A program made the position numbers and the translations under genes. Under the pieces are notes generated by a model, which saw only the letters and a program-made list of their open reading frames with translations, ran no database searches and was not told the DNA's origin. 64,000 nt of DNA from Nocardia arthritidis NBRC 100137 (GTDB lineage: Bacteria > Actinomycetota > Actinomycetes > Mycobacteriales > Mycobacteriaceae). The stretch is from contig NZ_BDBB01000002.1 in the NCBI RefSeq assembly GCF_001612765.1, positions 248,001 to 312,000 on the forward strand, read 5' to 3'. Shown here one piece after another: positions 47,191 through 54,986 of the stretch; position 1 is the first letter of the stretch; each line of letters starts with the position of its first letter.

Positions 47191-47419
47191 TCATGTCGTC
47201 GCTATCGCGAGGTCGGCGAGCAGGGTGCGTACATGTCGTTCGATCTGGTGGCGGATGGCACGCACGGTGTCGTGATCTTGCCCGGCGGGGTCGTCGAGTT
47301 TCCCGTCGAGATAACGGGGTTTTTCCCGGATAGTAGGGGCAAGCGTCACCGCCACCCGTGGTGATGACGGCATCGGAGGCTTCGACGGCTTCGGGGGTGA
47401 GAATCTTCAGCCGGCCGAA
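47191..47419 (-). pseudogene. arsenate reductase (ArsC), truncated and frameshifted remnant
   Basis: Right after the arsI-type stop the minus strand reads LKILTPEAVEASDAVITTGG then GDACPYYPGK, the middle of low-molecular-weight phosphatase-type ArsC. A T5 run at 47320-47324 (A5 on the coding strand) shifts the frame by one; the other frame continues RYLDGKLDDPAGQDHDTVRA then IRHQIERHVRTLLADL to the stop. The N-terminal half with the catalytic CxxNxxRS loop is absent, and the usual MGCGDxCP Cys is Gly. The gene cannot encode a working reductase. Confidence 0.8.
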
Positions 47420-47944
47420 TCAGTTGCAGCAGGTGGCGCCGGAGGCGACCGCCGCTTTCTTCGCGGTCGAGCCGCAGCACGCGCCTTCGGCGGCGGCTTC
47501 CTCGGCGGTGCCGCAGCAGGCCTGGACCGCTTCGGCGTCGGTGAGTTCGGCCGCACCGGCGGGGGCGGCGCCGAAGGTGTCGCTGTCGGCAAGGACGGTG
47601 TAGACCTCCCAGCGTTCGGCGTCCGGGGCGGCGACCCAGACCTTGTCCTGGGTGGCGAAGCAACAGGTGGTGGCGATCTGCTCTTCGGTGAACAATCCCG
47701 CTTCCGAGAGGCGCGCGATCTCGGCGTGCACCTGGCCGGAGGTCTCGACCTCGACACCGAGGTGGTTGACACTGCCGCCATGGCCGGGATTCTCGATCAG
47801 CACGAGCTTCAGCGGTGGTTCGTCGATGGCGAAGTTGGCATAGCCGGGCTTGCGCTTGGCGGGCTCGGCGGCGAAGAGGGTCGAGTAGAACTGCACGGCC
47901 CGGTCGATGTCGTCGACGTTGAGGGCGAGCTGGATGCGGGACAT
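47420..47944 (-). CDS. ArsI/CadI-type VOC protein
   Basis: 174 residues from ATG 47944, with GGAGG five bases upstream. A vicinal-oxygen-chelate fold: metal ligands Gln5, His61 and Glu113 are in the expected places. The vicinal Cys94-Cys95 in TTCCFATQDKVWV is the arsenic-binding pair of ArsI C-As lyases, which demethylate organoarsenicals. The C-terminal tail adds three more Cys pairs (QACCG, GACCG, ATCCN), typical of the actinobacterial ArsI/CadI group. It is divergent from arsR. The choice between arsenic and cadmium function is open. Confidence 0.85.
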   Translation of the reverse strand: MSRIQLALNVDDIDRAVQFYSTLFAAEPAKRKPGYANFAIDEPPLKLVLIENPGHGGSVNHLGVEVETSGQVHAEIARLSEAGLFTEEQIATTCCFATQDKVWVAAPDAERWEVYTVLADSDTFGAAPAGAAELTDAEAVQACCGTAEEAAAEGACCGSTAKKAAVASGATCCN

Positions 47945-47961
47945 GACTACCTCCACTTGTG

Positions 47962-48018
47962 TGACATATATCGAAGAACTTCTTCAGTGCCGAGTCTGCC
48001 ACCTTTTCGACATATGTC
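47962..48018. promoter_or_regulatory. paired ArsR-type operators in the ars divergent promoter
   Basis: GACATATGTC (48009-48018) is a perfect 10-bp palindrome within TTTCGACATATGTCAAC, 24 bp before the arsR-type start. TGACATATATCGAA (47962-47975) is a near copy in the other orientation, 17 bp from the arsI-type start. The two sites would let one ArsR dimer per promoter control both genes. Another small dyad, GAAGAAcTTCTTC, lies between them. Confidence 0.75.
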
Positions 48019-48042
48019 AACAGAGTCGGTAGTGTTGATCGC

Positions 48043-48402
48043 ATGCCCAAGACGCTGCCCGTGATCGACATGTCCGCCCCGGTCTGCTGCCCGCCGGTCG
48101 CCGCCGGACCGGTCGACGACGCTGCCGCGCTGGAAGTGGCACTGCGCCTGAAGGCGATCGCCGACCCGGTGCGCGTGAAACTCTTGTCGCTGCTGCTGAC
48201 CAGCCCGCCCGGCGAGGAGAACGGCGGCGACCTCGCCGCAGCCGTCGGAGTGTCGGAATCGACGGTCAGCCACCACCTCGGCCAACTTCGCAAAGCCGGT
48301 CTCGTGGACTCCGAACGCCGCGGCATGAACACCTTCCACCGCGCCCGCCGCGACGCTCTGGCAGCACTGTGCGTGGTCCTGGATCCCAACTGCTGCCGCT
48401 GA
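48043..48402 (+). CDS. arsR: ArsR-family arsenic-responsive repressor
   Basis: 119 residues from ATG 48043. The winged helix spans residues ~28-105 (LRLKAIADPVRVKLLSLLL, then SESTVSHHLGQLRKAGLV). Thiol pairs lie outside the helix-turn-helix, at Cys15-Cys16 and Cys117-Cys118, plus Cys110. N-terminal Cys15-Cys16 pairs are part of the As(III) site in Corynebacterium ArsR, so arsenite sensing is likely. It represses itself and the divergent arsI-type gene through the operators between them. Confidence 0.88.
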   Translation: MPKTLPVIDMSAPVCCPPVAAGPVDDAAALEVALRLKAIADPVRVKLLSLLLTSPPGEENGGDLAAAVGVSESTVSHHLGQLRKAGLVDSERRGMNTFHRARRDALAALCVVLDPNCCR

Positions 48403-48529
48403 TCTCGCGAGTGGCGTATCGCGGCTCGCCGGGCGATGTGCCACCCGTGCGATATCCAGGGAGGGCTGATCATTCCTACATGCGGCTGCCGAGGGAGGCA
48501 TCGGGGCTGCGCTCCGGCAGGCGGGGGCG

Positions 48530-48826
48530 TCAGGAGGTGTGGCGGTCGATGAGGAGGGGGATCAAGAGGTCGAGCGGGGACAGGTCGGGTGCCGCGTTTT
48601 CGAGAGGGTGATCGAGAAGGGGGGCGGCGTAGAGGCGGCCGGTATCGGGTCCGGCCACCGTTCGGGCACTGTCGATCAACTCGTAGAGCACGATCGCGAC
48701 CAGGTGAGCGCGCTGATCGCTGGGGCGGCGGCCCTCGCACGCGGCGACCGCCAGTGCGGCGTCGACAGCGACGATGACGTCGGTGAGAACGGCTATCTCG
48801 GCTTCGGCGCGTTGGTCGTAGATCAT
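48530..48826 (-). CDS. small hypothetical protein opposite an XRE regulator
   Basis: 98 residues from ATG 48826. Mostly helical and acidic (IYDQRAEAEIAVLTDVIVAV, DQRAHLVAIVLYELIDSART), ending LDLLIPLLIDRHTS. No signal peptide or membrane helix. Small acidic proteins next to XRE regulators are common in actinobacteria, often as antagonist pairs, but this one lacks the DUF397 signature. The function is therefore unassigned and the call rests on composition and context. Confidence 0.5.
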   Translation of the reverse strand: MIYDQRAEAEIAVLTDVIVAVDAALAVAACEGRRPSDQRAHLVAIVLYELIDSARTVAGPDTGRLYAAPLLDHPLENAAPDLSPLDLLIPLLIDRHTS

Positions 48827-49141
48827 GCGGTCGCCTCTGGGTCGCGCTGGTGGCCGTCGACCGCGGCGGGACGACGGAGCGTCCCCATCAGGAATGTTCT
48901 GCACGGACAGGCCCCTCGCGATCGTCGGTCGAGCCGGGCCCAGAGACGCAACGCCACCAGCCACGATGTGTCGTGCACGATTCGGACGTCCCGCCGCACA
49001 GGGTTCGGTTGTGCGACAAGGTTTCCCGGTTCCAGGTACACAGGCCACAATGCCGGGGCAAAATGCCTGGTGGAAGGCAACGGACACGCAAGTTCGAGCA
49101 ATCGGCAGCAACGACCGTTCAGCAGGGGCCGAGGGGGCACC

Positions 49142-50338
49142 GTGGCAGAGGTGACGATGTGGACCGGCGCGGATGTGAAGACGCTGCGCCACGCGTGCAG
49201 GTTGACGCAGAGCGACCTCGCGGACCTGCTGCGTTGCGGTCAACGGACGGTGAGCTTCTGGGAGAGCCGGCCGAACCGTCACATCGGTATCGGCCATCAA
49301 GCGCGGCTGGACACGGTGTTGAAAGATGCGGACCATGGTGCGCAGAAGCGTTTCCGGGCGTTGATCGGAGACCTGGACGTGAACCGGCGACACTTCATCG
49401 CCGCCACCGGCGCGGTCATCGGCGTGGCGACGATGGGCAGAAGCGGTGGTTGTCCGGCCGTCACGTCCGACGCGATCGGCCATCTGCGCAACACCGTGCA
49501 CTCCGCGCAACTACTGGATGACCAGCTGGGGTCGGATGCGGCGCGACCGATCATCGAAGCACAAGCGCGGACATGCGTATCGCTGCTGCGCGACTGTCCG
49601 GCGAGTCTGCGCCCGGCACTGCAATCGCTGACCGCGGAGGCCATGGCCAGCAGCGCGTGGTCCGCGTGGGATCAGGGCGATCTGGCCGACGCGGACAAGC
49701 AGTTTCGAATCGCCTATCGGCACGCGGACGAATCCGGTGACCTTGATATCGCGACCGGCATCCTCTGTCACCGGACCCAACTGGCGGTCCACATGCGCGA
49801 ATTCCGAACTGCCGCCGCCCTCGCGGACGGAATGCTGCGGCCGCGGGTGAAGGACGGTCGCGTCGACGACTTTCGCAAGCTGTGCGCCGCGCAGGCATTC
49901 GCCTCCGACGGACGCACCCTCGACGCGTGGCGACAGCTGCTTCGAGTACGCGACGAATTCACCGAGCAGACGACTCCGAACGCGTCCTACTGCTACTACC
50001 AGAGTGCGTGGACGACCGGCGCCATGACCGCCCGCTGCCTGGAAACGGGTGGCGAACTCGAAGCGGCGGCCGACACGATCGACGGAGTGCTGGGACTGAT
50101 CCCGGCCCATGCGGCCCGCGACCGGGCCTTGTGGAATCTCAGCCTCGCGCAACTGACCGTGCCACGTGACGTCGACCGTGCGTGCGCAGCCGCCAGGCAT
50201 GCCCTGGAGCTGGCCGCGCAGAACACCTCGCCGAGGCTGCGCCGGGCATACGCGCAAACCCGGGCGGAATTCGAACCGTGGGCCACGACACAACCGGTCC
50301 GGGACCTGGACTTCTACGCGGCGACCGTATTGGTGTAG
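49142..50338 (+). CDS. XRE-family regulator with TPR-like C-terminal domain
   Basis: 398 residues from GTG 49142, preceded by GAGGGGG. Residues ~8-60 form the helix-turn-helix (VKTLRHACRLTQSDLADLLR, TVSFWESRPNRHIGIG). The remaining ~320 residues are helical repeats of TPR type (AEAMASSAWSAWDQGDLADA, DIATGILCHRTQLAVHMREF, HALELAAQNTSPRLRRAYAQ). This layout is frequent among actinobacterial regulators that bind peptides or partner proteins. It is divergent from the small gene at 48530, which may be its partner. Confidence 0.8.
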   Translation: MAEVTMWTGADVKTLRHACRLTQSDLADLLRCGQRTVSFWESRPNRHIGIGHQARLDTVLKDADHGAQKRFRALIGDLDVNRRHFIAATGAVIGVATMGRSGGCPAVTSDAIGHLRNTVHSAQLLDDQLGSDAARPIIEAQARTCVSLLRDCPASLRPALQSLTAEAMASSAWSAWDQGDLADADKQFRIAYRHADESGDLDIATGILCHRTQLAVHMREFRTAAALADGMLRPRVKDGRVDDFRKLCAAQAFASDGRTLDAWRQLLRVRDEFTEQTTPNASYCYYQSAWTTGAMTARCLETGGELEAAADTIDGVLGLIPAHAARDRALWNLSLAQLTVPRDVDRACAAARHALELAAQNTSPRLRRAYAQTRAEFEPWATTQPVRDLDFYAATVLV

Positions 50339-50469
50339 ACCTCGCCCTGTTTGTCCTCCCACCCCTCGGGTAAGCGATGAATGTCCCGAGTCGCCCCCAA
50401 GGGAGCGCTTGTCAACCGAAAGACGCCTGTCCACGCGATGGTGTGGGTGGGCGAGGAAAGGGGTAGCAA

Positions 50470-51105
50470 GTGAGCACAATGGCCGCCACGGTGGACGTCG
50501 AGGTTCCGGTTCGTACCGCCTACAACCAGTGGACGCAGTTCGAGTCGTTTCCGCATTTCATGGAGGGTGTCGAAGCGGTGAACCAGCTCGACGACCGGCA
50601 CACGCACTGGCGTGTCCATGTCGGCCCGTCGACGCGTGAGTTCGACGCGACGATCACCGAGCAGCATCCCGACGAACGGATCGCCTGGAAGTCCGACAGC
50701 GGACCCAAACACGCGGGTGTCGTCACTTTCCATCGGCTCGACGACACCCACACCCGGGTGACCGCGCAGATGGACGTCGACCCCGAAGGGTTCGTGGAGA
50801 ACGTCGCCGACAAGCTCGGGGTGCTGAAGCACCGCGTGAGCGGTGACCTCGAGCGCTTCAAGCACTTCGTCGAAGAACGAGGCCGCGAAACAGGCGCTTG
50901 GCGCGGTGATATTCCGCGACCGGGCGCCGCGGACACCGCCACGGAGCGCGGCGCGGCTGCGCGCCCCGGCGCCGGCCAGACCGGCACCCCTGGTGTCGGC
51001 GGGACCGGCGCGCCGGGAATGGGCGGAACCGGCACGCCGGGCGTCGGTGGTACGCCGGGCACCGGCGGAACCGGCACCTGGCCCGGCGGAACCACCCGCC
51101 CCTGA
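50470..51105 (+). CDS. SRPBCC (START-like) protein with glycine-rich repeat tail
   Basis: 211 residues from GTG 50470. The SRPBCC domain occupies residues 1-140 (TVDVEVPVRTAYNQWTQFES, FPHFMEGVEAV, RIAWKSDSGPKHAGVVTFHR, DKLGVLKHRVSGDLERFKHF), as in polyketide cyclase/dehydrase-like and coenzyme Q-binding relatives. From ~160 the chain is a low-complexity series of GTPGVGGTGAPGMGGTG-like repeats of roughly 8 residues, ending TWPGGTTRP. The tail suggests an extended linker or surface-binding segment. Ligand unknown. Confidence 0.8.
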   Translation: MSTMAATVDVEVPVRTAYNQWTQFESFPHFMEGVEAVNQLDDRHTHWRVHVGPSTREFDATITEQHPDERIAWKSDSGPKHAGVVTFHRLDDTHTRVTAQMDVDPEGFVENVADKLGVLKHRVSGDLERFKHFVEERGRETGAWRGDIPRPGAADTATERGAAARPGAGQTGTPGVGGTGAPGMGGTGTPGVGGTPGTGGTGTWPGGTTRP

Positions 51106-51129
51106 CGCCTGATCCTTGCGACAACCAGT

Positions 51130-51155
51130 GCCCCCCGGGTTTTCCCGGGGGGCAC
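51130..51155. terminator. bidirectional terminator hairpin
   Basis: TGCCCCCCGGG and CCCGGGGGGCA form an 11-bp stem around TTTT between two convergent genes. It should end transcripts from both sides, since each strand leads into it. Confidence 0.7.
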
Positions 51156-51162
51156 CGTCGTG

Positions 51163-51417
51163 TCAGGCGGAGTCGCGCTCCTCATCGGCGTCGTCCGCCG
51201 GGCGCGGTTCGGGCGGCGCCTGGACCGGACGCAGCAGGACCCAAGCCACGAAGGCGAGCGCCACGGCCCCCATACCGAGCCCGGCCCAGAGGTTCACGTT
51301 GATCCCGCCGGTCTTGGCCTGCTCCGCCGCGGTGTCGTGCACCAGGCCGGTGACGACGAGAACGACCGCGTAGCAACCGAGCAACGCGCCGACGATGGTG
51401 CGGATATCGAAAAGCAT
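51163..51417 (-). CDS. small membrane partner of the SLC5 symporter
   Basis: 84 residues, two hydrophobic helices (residues ~8-28 and ~45-65) and an acidic, proline-rich tail. Opening residues LFDIRTIVGALLGCYAVVLV and NVNLWAGLGMGAVALAFVAW match the small proteins often encoded just after SLC5 sodium:solute symporters in actinobacteria. It starts 12 bp after the symporter stop, so the two are co-expressed. A role in symporter stability is plausible but unproven. Confidence 0.75.
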   Translation of the reverse strand: MLFDIRTIVGALLGCYAVVLVVTGLVHDTAAEQAKTGGINVNLWAGLGMGAVALAFVAWVLLRPVQAPPEPRPADDADEERDSA

Positions 51418-51429
51418 TGTGGCGGCTCC

Positions 51430-53199
51430 TTATCCGACGACAACGTTGAGCGCGATGACGAGTGCGAGCGCGATGCCCGCCAGCAGGACCGGGCGCTGAT
51501 ACCAGGGCAGCGTGCCTGCCTCGGGATCGGTGCGGACCTCTTTGGGCGTCTCCGAGTACACCAGCCCGATCAGTTCGGACGCCGGCTTCGGCCGCGTCAC
51601 CTGGGTGACGAGGACGCTGACCACGATGTCGACCACGAAGGCCACACCGGCGGCGACGAAACTCGCGCCTTGCCCGGACAACTCGAAGACGCCTGCCTTG
51701 TGCAGGAGGAAAACCAGGATGGCCGAACCGGTTCCGCTGACCAGCCCCATCCAGCCCGCGGTCGGCGTCATCCGTTTCCAGAACATGCCGAGGATGAACG
51801 TGGCGAACAGCGGCGCGTTGAAGAAGCTGAACAGGGTTTGCAGGTAGTCCATCATGTTGCTGAACCCGGAGGCGATGAACGCGGTGAAGATCGCCGCCAC
51901 GGTCGCTCCGATGGTGGCCAACCGGCCCACGCCGAGGTAGTAGCCGTCCGGGCGGTCGCGGCGCACGTACTGCTGCCACAGGTCGTAGCTGAACACCGTG
52001 TTGAAGGCGGAGATGTTGGCCGCCATGCCCGCCATGAACGCCGCGAGCAGGCCGGCCAGCCCCACCCCGAGCAGGCCGTTGGGCAGCACGTCTTTCATCA
52101 GGTACAGCAGCGCCTGGTTGTAGGTGGTGTCGCTCTCGAAGTCCGGGTTCGCGGTCACCGCCGCCTTGTACTCCGACATCTGCGGCACCAGCACCGCGCT
52201 GATCATGCCGGGGATCACGACGATCAACGGGATGAACATCTTCGGGTAGGCGCCGATGATCGGGGTGCGCCGCGCCGCCGAGATGGAATGCGTCGCCATG
52301 GCGCGCTGCACTTCGACGAAGTTCGTGGTCCAGTATCCGAACGACAGCACGAAACCCAGTCCGAACACGATGCCGAGGATCGACAGGAAGTCGTTGCCGA
52401 TCCCGCTGAGGGCGTTGCCCGGCCAGGATTCCCACTGCTGCGCTCCGCCCGGTGACGCGCCGATCTTGTCCCGCAGGCCGTCCCAGCCGCCGACCTTGTG
52501 CAGGCCGACCAGGGTGAGCGGCAGCAGCGCGGCCACGATCACGAAGAACTGGAGCACCTCGTTGTAGATCGCGGCCGACAGACCGCCGAGCGTGATATAG
52601 GACAGAACGATCACCGCGGCCACGATCACCGAGACCCACAGCGGCCAACCCAGCAGCACGTTCACGATGGACCCGAGCAGATACAGGTTGACCCCGGCGA
52701 TGAGGATCTGCGCGACAGCGAAACTCAGCGCGTTCACCAGGTGGGCGCCGGTGCCGAAGCGGCGGCGCATGAATTCCGGCACGCTGCGCACCTTGGAGCC
52801 GTAGTAGAACGGCATCATCACCACGCCGAGGAACAGCATGGCCGGTACCGCGCCGATCCAGAAGTAGTGGAAGGTCGGGAACCCGTACTCCGCGCCGTTG
52901 GCGGACATGCCCATGATCTCCACCGCGCCGAGGTTGGCGGAGATGAACGCCAGACCGGTCACCCACGCGGGCAGCGAGCGCCCGGACAGGAAGAAGTCGA
53001 TGCTGGAGGACACGCGCTGCCTGGCCAGCAGGCCGATGCCGAGCACGAACACGAAATACAGGGCGACCAGCGCGTAATCGACCGGCTGCGCGTCCAGCCG
53101 GAGGGTCTCGGCGGCTACCAGGTGCGGGGGTGAGGCGCCCGGGTGCAGGTCGGACACGATCGGCACGGCGGCGAGAACGGACGGATCGGCGAGCGGCAC
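51430..53199 (-). CDS. SLC5 sodium:solute symporter (sugar type)
   Basis: 589 residues from GTG 53199, which has AGGAGG six bases upstream; longer frames add low-complexity residues. About 13-14 membrane helices. SSS-family features: DFFLSGRSLPAWVTGLAFISANLGA, GGLSAAIYNEVLQFFV and the pattern LSFGYWTTNFVEVQRAMATHS. That last motif and the overall length fit the sugar/inositol SLC5 branch. With galK just upstream on the same strand, galactose or another hexose is the likely substrate. It is in a gene group with its small partner. Confidence 0.88.
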   Translation of the reverse strand: MPLADPSVLAAVPIVSDLHPGASPPHLVAAETLRLDAQPVDYALVALYFVFVLGIGLLARQRVSSSIDFFLSGRSLPAWVTGLAFISANLGAVEIMGMSANGAEYGFPTFHYFWIGAVPAMLFLGVVMMPFYYGSKVRSVPEFMRRRFGTGAHLVNALSFAVAQILIAGVNLYLLGSIVNVLLGWPLWVSVIVAAVIVLSYITLGGLSAAIYNEVLQFFVIVAALLPLTLVGLHKVGGWDGLRDKIGASPGGAQQWESWPGNALSGIGNDFLSILGIVFGLGFVLSFGYWTTNFVEVQRAMATHSISAARRTPIIGAYPKMFIPLIVVIPGMISAVLVPQMSEYKAAVTANPDFESDTTYNQALLYLMKDVLPNGLLGVGLAGLLAAFMAGMAANISAFNTVFSYDLWQQYVRRDRPDGYYLGVGRLATIGATVAAIFTAFIASGFSNMMDYLQTLFSFFNAPLFATFILGMFWKRMTPTAGWMGLVSGTGSAILVFLLHKAGVFELSGQGASFVAAGVAFVVDIVVSVLVTQVTRPKPASELIGLVYSETPKEVRTDPEAGTLPWYQRPVLLAGIALALVIALNVVVG

Positions 53200-53312
53200 A
53201 GCGTTCCTCCTGGCGGTGAAACCGGGGCGGCGAGTGAGATCGTCCGTCGTGGCGAGTGCGTGCGTCGTGCTGGTCCTGCCCGGCGCCCGCGACCTCCTCG
53301 CCGCCCGCCGAA

Positions 53313-53330
53313 TGGTGTCGGATGACACCA
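53313..53330. promoter_or_regulatory. perfect dyad upstream of the symporter gene
   Basis: TGGTGTC (53313-53319) and GACACCA (53324-53330) are perfect 7-bp arms around a 4-bp centre, lying between galK's stop and the symporter start. Its shape fits an operator for a sugar-responsive repressor, or a simple hairpin. No regulator is encoded next to it. Confidence 0.5.
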
Positions 53331-53385
53331 CTCTGCGTGATCATGCCCTACGGGCGGTACATTCGCGCACAATCAGATCGGTCGC

Positions 53386-54510
53386 TCAGCCGGCCCGGTG
53401 CGCTCCGGCGGCGGGAACCACCACGAAGGTGCGCGGGGCGGCCAGACCCGCGTCGGCGAACCGCCGCCGCACCGCCGCCACCACCGCCTCCGTGCCCTCC
53501 CGGTCGACGAGCGCGATGGCGCTTCCGCCGAACCCGCCGCCGACCATCCGCCCGCCGTGCGCTCCCGCCGCCACCGCGGCCTCGACCGCCGTGTCGAGTG
53601 CCGGGGTGGACACCTCGAAGTCGTCCCGCAGCGATGCGTGCCCCGCGGTGAGTATCGGCCCGATTTCCCGGGGGTCCACGCCGTCCCGCAATTTCTCGGC
53701 AACCGCGAGCACCCTGGCGTTCTCCGTCACCACGTGCCTGGCGCGGCGGCGCAGCACGTCGTCGGCGATCCGGTCGACGTCTGCCGCCGCCACATCGCGC
53801 AAGGCGGTGACGCCCAGCGCCCCCGCCGCCGCGGCGCACTGGTCGCGACGCTCGGCGTAGCGGCCGTCCACGAGTTCGTGCGGCTGCCCGGTATCGATCA
53901 CCAGCAGTTCGAGTCCGAACGCGGCGAGGTCGAAGGGGATCTGCTCGTGCCCGGTCCCGCGCGGCGTGGCCGTGTCGGCGGCGAAGGCCCGTACGTCCAG
54001 CAAGAGCGCGTGCCCTGCCGTGCACAGCAGCGCGGCCGACTGGTCGAGCAAGCCGGTCGGCGCGCCGACGTAGTCGTTCTCGGCGGCCCGGGCCATGTCG
54101 ATCAACACCCGGTCGGTCAGGCGGGGCGCGAACAGGTCACGCAACGCGGCGGCCACCGCGCACGACAGCGCCGCCGAGGACGACAGCCCCGCACCGATCG
54201 GCACCGCGCCGTCGAGGTCGAGATCCACGCCGGGAATCCGGTGACCGCGCCGGGCGAACTCGGCGACCACCCCGAGCGGATAGCGCGCCCACCCGGGCAC
54301 CCGTGCCCGCTGCCGGGCGAGATCGGACACCGCGACGAGCACCGGCTCGCCGGGCCGCTGCCGCGAGCCCAGCCGCACCAGCCCGTCCGTGCGCGCTGCC
54401 GCGGCGCACCGCACCACCAGCGGCAACGCGATCGGCAGGACGTAACCGTCGTTGTAGTCGGTGTGCTCACCGATGATGTTGACCCGCCCCGGCGCCACCC
54501 ATGTCCGCAA
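53386..54510 (-). CDS. galK: galactokinase
   Basis: 374 residues from TTG 54510 with AGGGA upstream. GHMP kinase with the galactokinase signature GRVNIIGEHTDYNDGYVLP near residue 9, the nucleotide loop PIGAGLSSSAAL (~105) and GGRMVGGGFGGSAIALV (~325). The catalytic Asp of GLLDQSAALL is present. It phosphorylates galactose to galactose-1-phosphate, the first Leloir step. galT and galE are not in this window. Grouping with an SLC5 symporter implies uptake and use of galactose. Confidence 0.95.
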   Translation of the reverse strand: MRTWVAPGRVNIIGEHTDYNDGYVLPIALPLVVRCAAAARTDGLVRLGSRQRPGEPVLVAVSDLARQRARVPGWARYPLGVVAEFARRGHRIPGVDLDLDGAVPIGAGLSSSAALSCAVAAALRDLFAPRLTDRVLIDMARAAENDYVGAPTGLLDQSAALLCTAGHALLLDVRAFAADTATPRGTGHEQIPFDLAAFGLELLVIDTGQPHELVDGRYAERRDQCAAAAGALGVTALRDVAAADVDRIADDVLRRRARHVVTENARVLAVAEKLRDGVDPREIGPILTAGHASLRDDFEVSTPALDTAVEAAVAAGAHGGRMVGGGFGGSAIALVDREGTEAVVAAVRRRFADAGLAAPRTFVVVPAAGAHRAG

Positions 54511-54780
54511 GCTCGTCCCTCGCTGTCCTCGTCGGTCGTGTCAGGGTACGAGACGCGCCGCCCGTTGTTTTCGGCGCCGCTGACGATCGAGATCGGCGCC
54601 GCGACCAGGACGGGATCGACCGCCATGTCGGCGTCCGGCGCGGCGCCCGCGCGAGCTCGGCGTGGGCGAAGCCGACCTGATCCGGCGCGGGCCTGTTCGT
54701 CGAGCACGAGGCCGAGTATGTGGCGCACACGGCTTCACCTTGTTGCGCCAACTGGCCGCGAAGGGGCGGCATTCCATGCC
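54511..54780. other. region upstream of galK, coding status unclear
   Basis: 270 bp. Two overlapping minus-strand frames begin near 54728 and 54772 but their residues are not family-like. The plus strand has no ribosome site until ~54760. It contains one arm of the 17-bp inverted repeat described at 54691-54707. I cannot support a gene here. Confidence 0.35.
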
Positions 54781-54905
54781 ATGATCAAATCAGTTGTCCA
54801 GGCATTGGTTGCCGAGCGCGCTGCGGTCGGTTGGGACATCTGCTCGTACAACAACACTCGGTTCTCGTTCGCCGGCAGCATCCGGGCAGTGCTCGACGAA
54901 CAGGC
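54691..54905. repeat. 17-bp perfect inverted repeat, 181 bp apart
   Basis: GCCTGTTCGTCGAGCAC (54691-54707) is repeated as its reverse complement GTGCTCGACGAACAGGC (54889-54905). The peptide VLDEQA is encoded by the second copy and by the complement of the first. Such a length is unlikely by chance and could mark a rearrangement or a looped regulatory structure; its meaning is unknown. Confidence 0.45.
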
Positions 54906-54986
54906 GAACGTCGAAGTCGCGGTGGAGGATTCCAGATCGATTACGCGGCCCGGTTCACCGGGGATGGAGCGACCAAGGGGGGCTGA
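54781..54986 (+). pseudogene. small gene coupled to the diguanylate cyclase, possibly frameshifted
   Basis: ATG 54781 opens IKSVVQALVAERAAVGWDIC and continues SYNNTRFSFAGSIRAVLDEQ with protein-like composition to ~54930. The frame then turns into low-quality residues (SRSITRPGS), while the next frame gives FQIDYAARFTGDGATKGG and stops in TGATG at the start of the GGDEF gene. A lost base near 54930 would join them into a ~68-residue protein translationally coupled to the cyclase. I do not recognise it. Confidence 0.4.

Noticed and set aside
51182..53344. 720-codon minus-strand frame
   Set aside because: Out-of-frame shadow of the SLC5 symporter and its small partner, both of which have full family motifs in the other frame.
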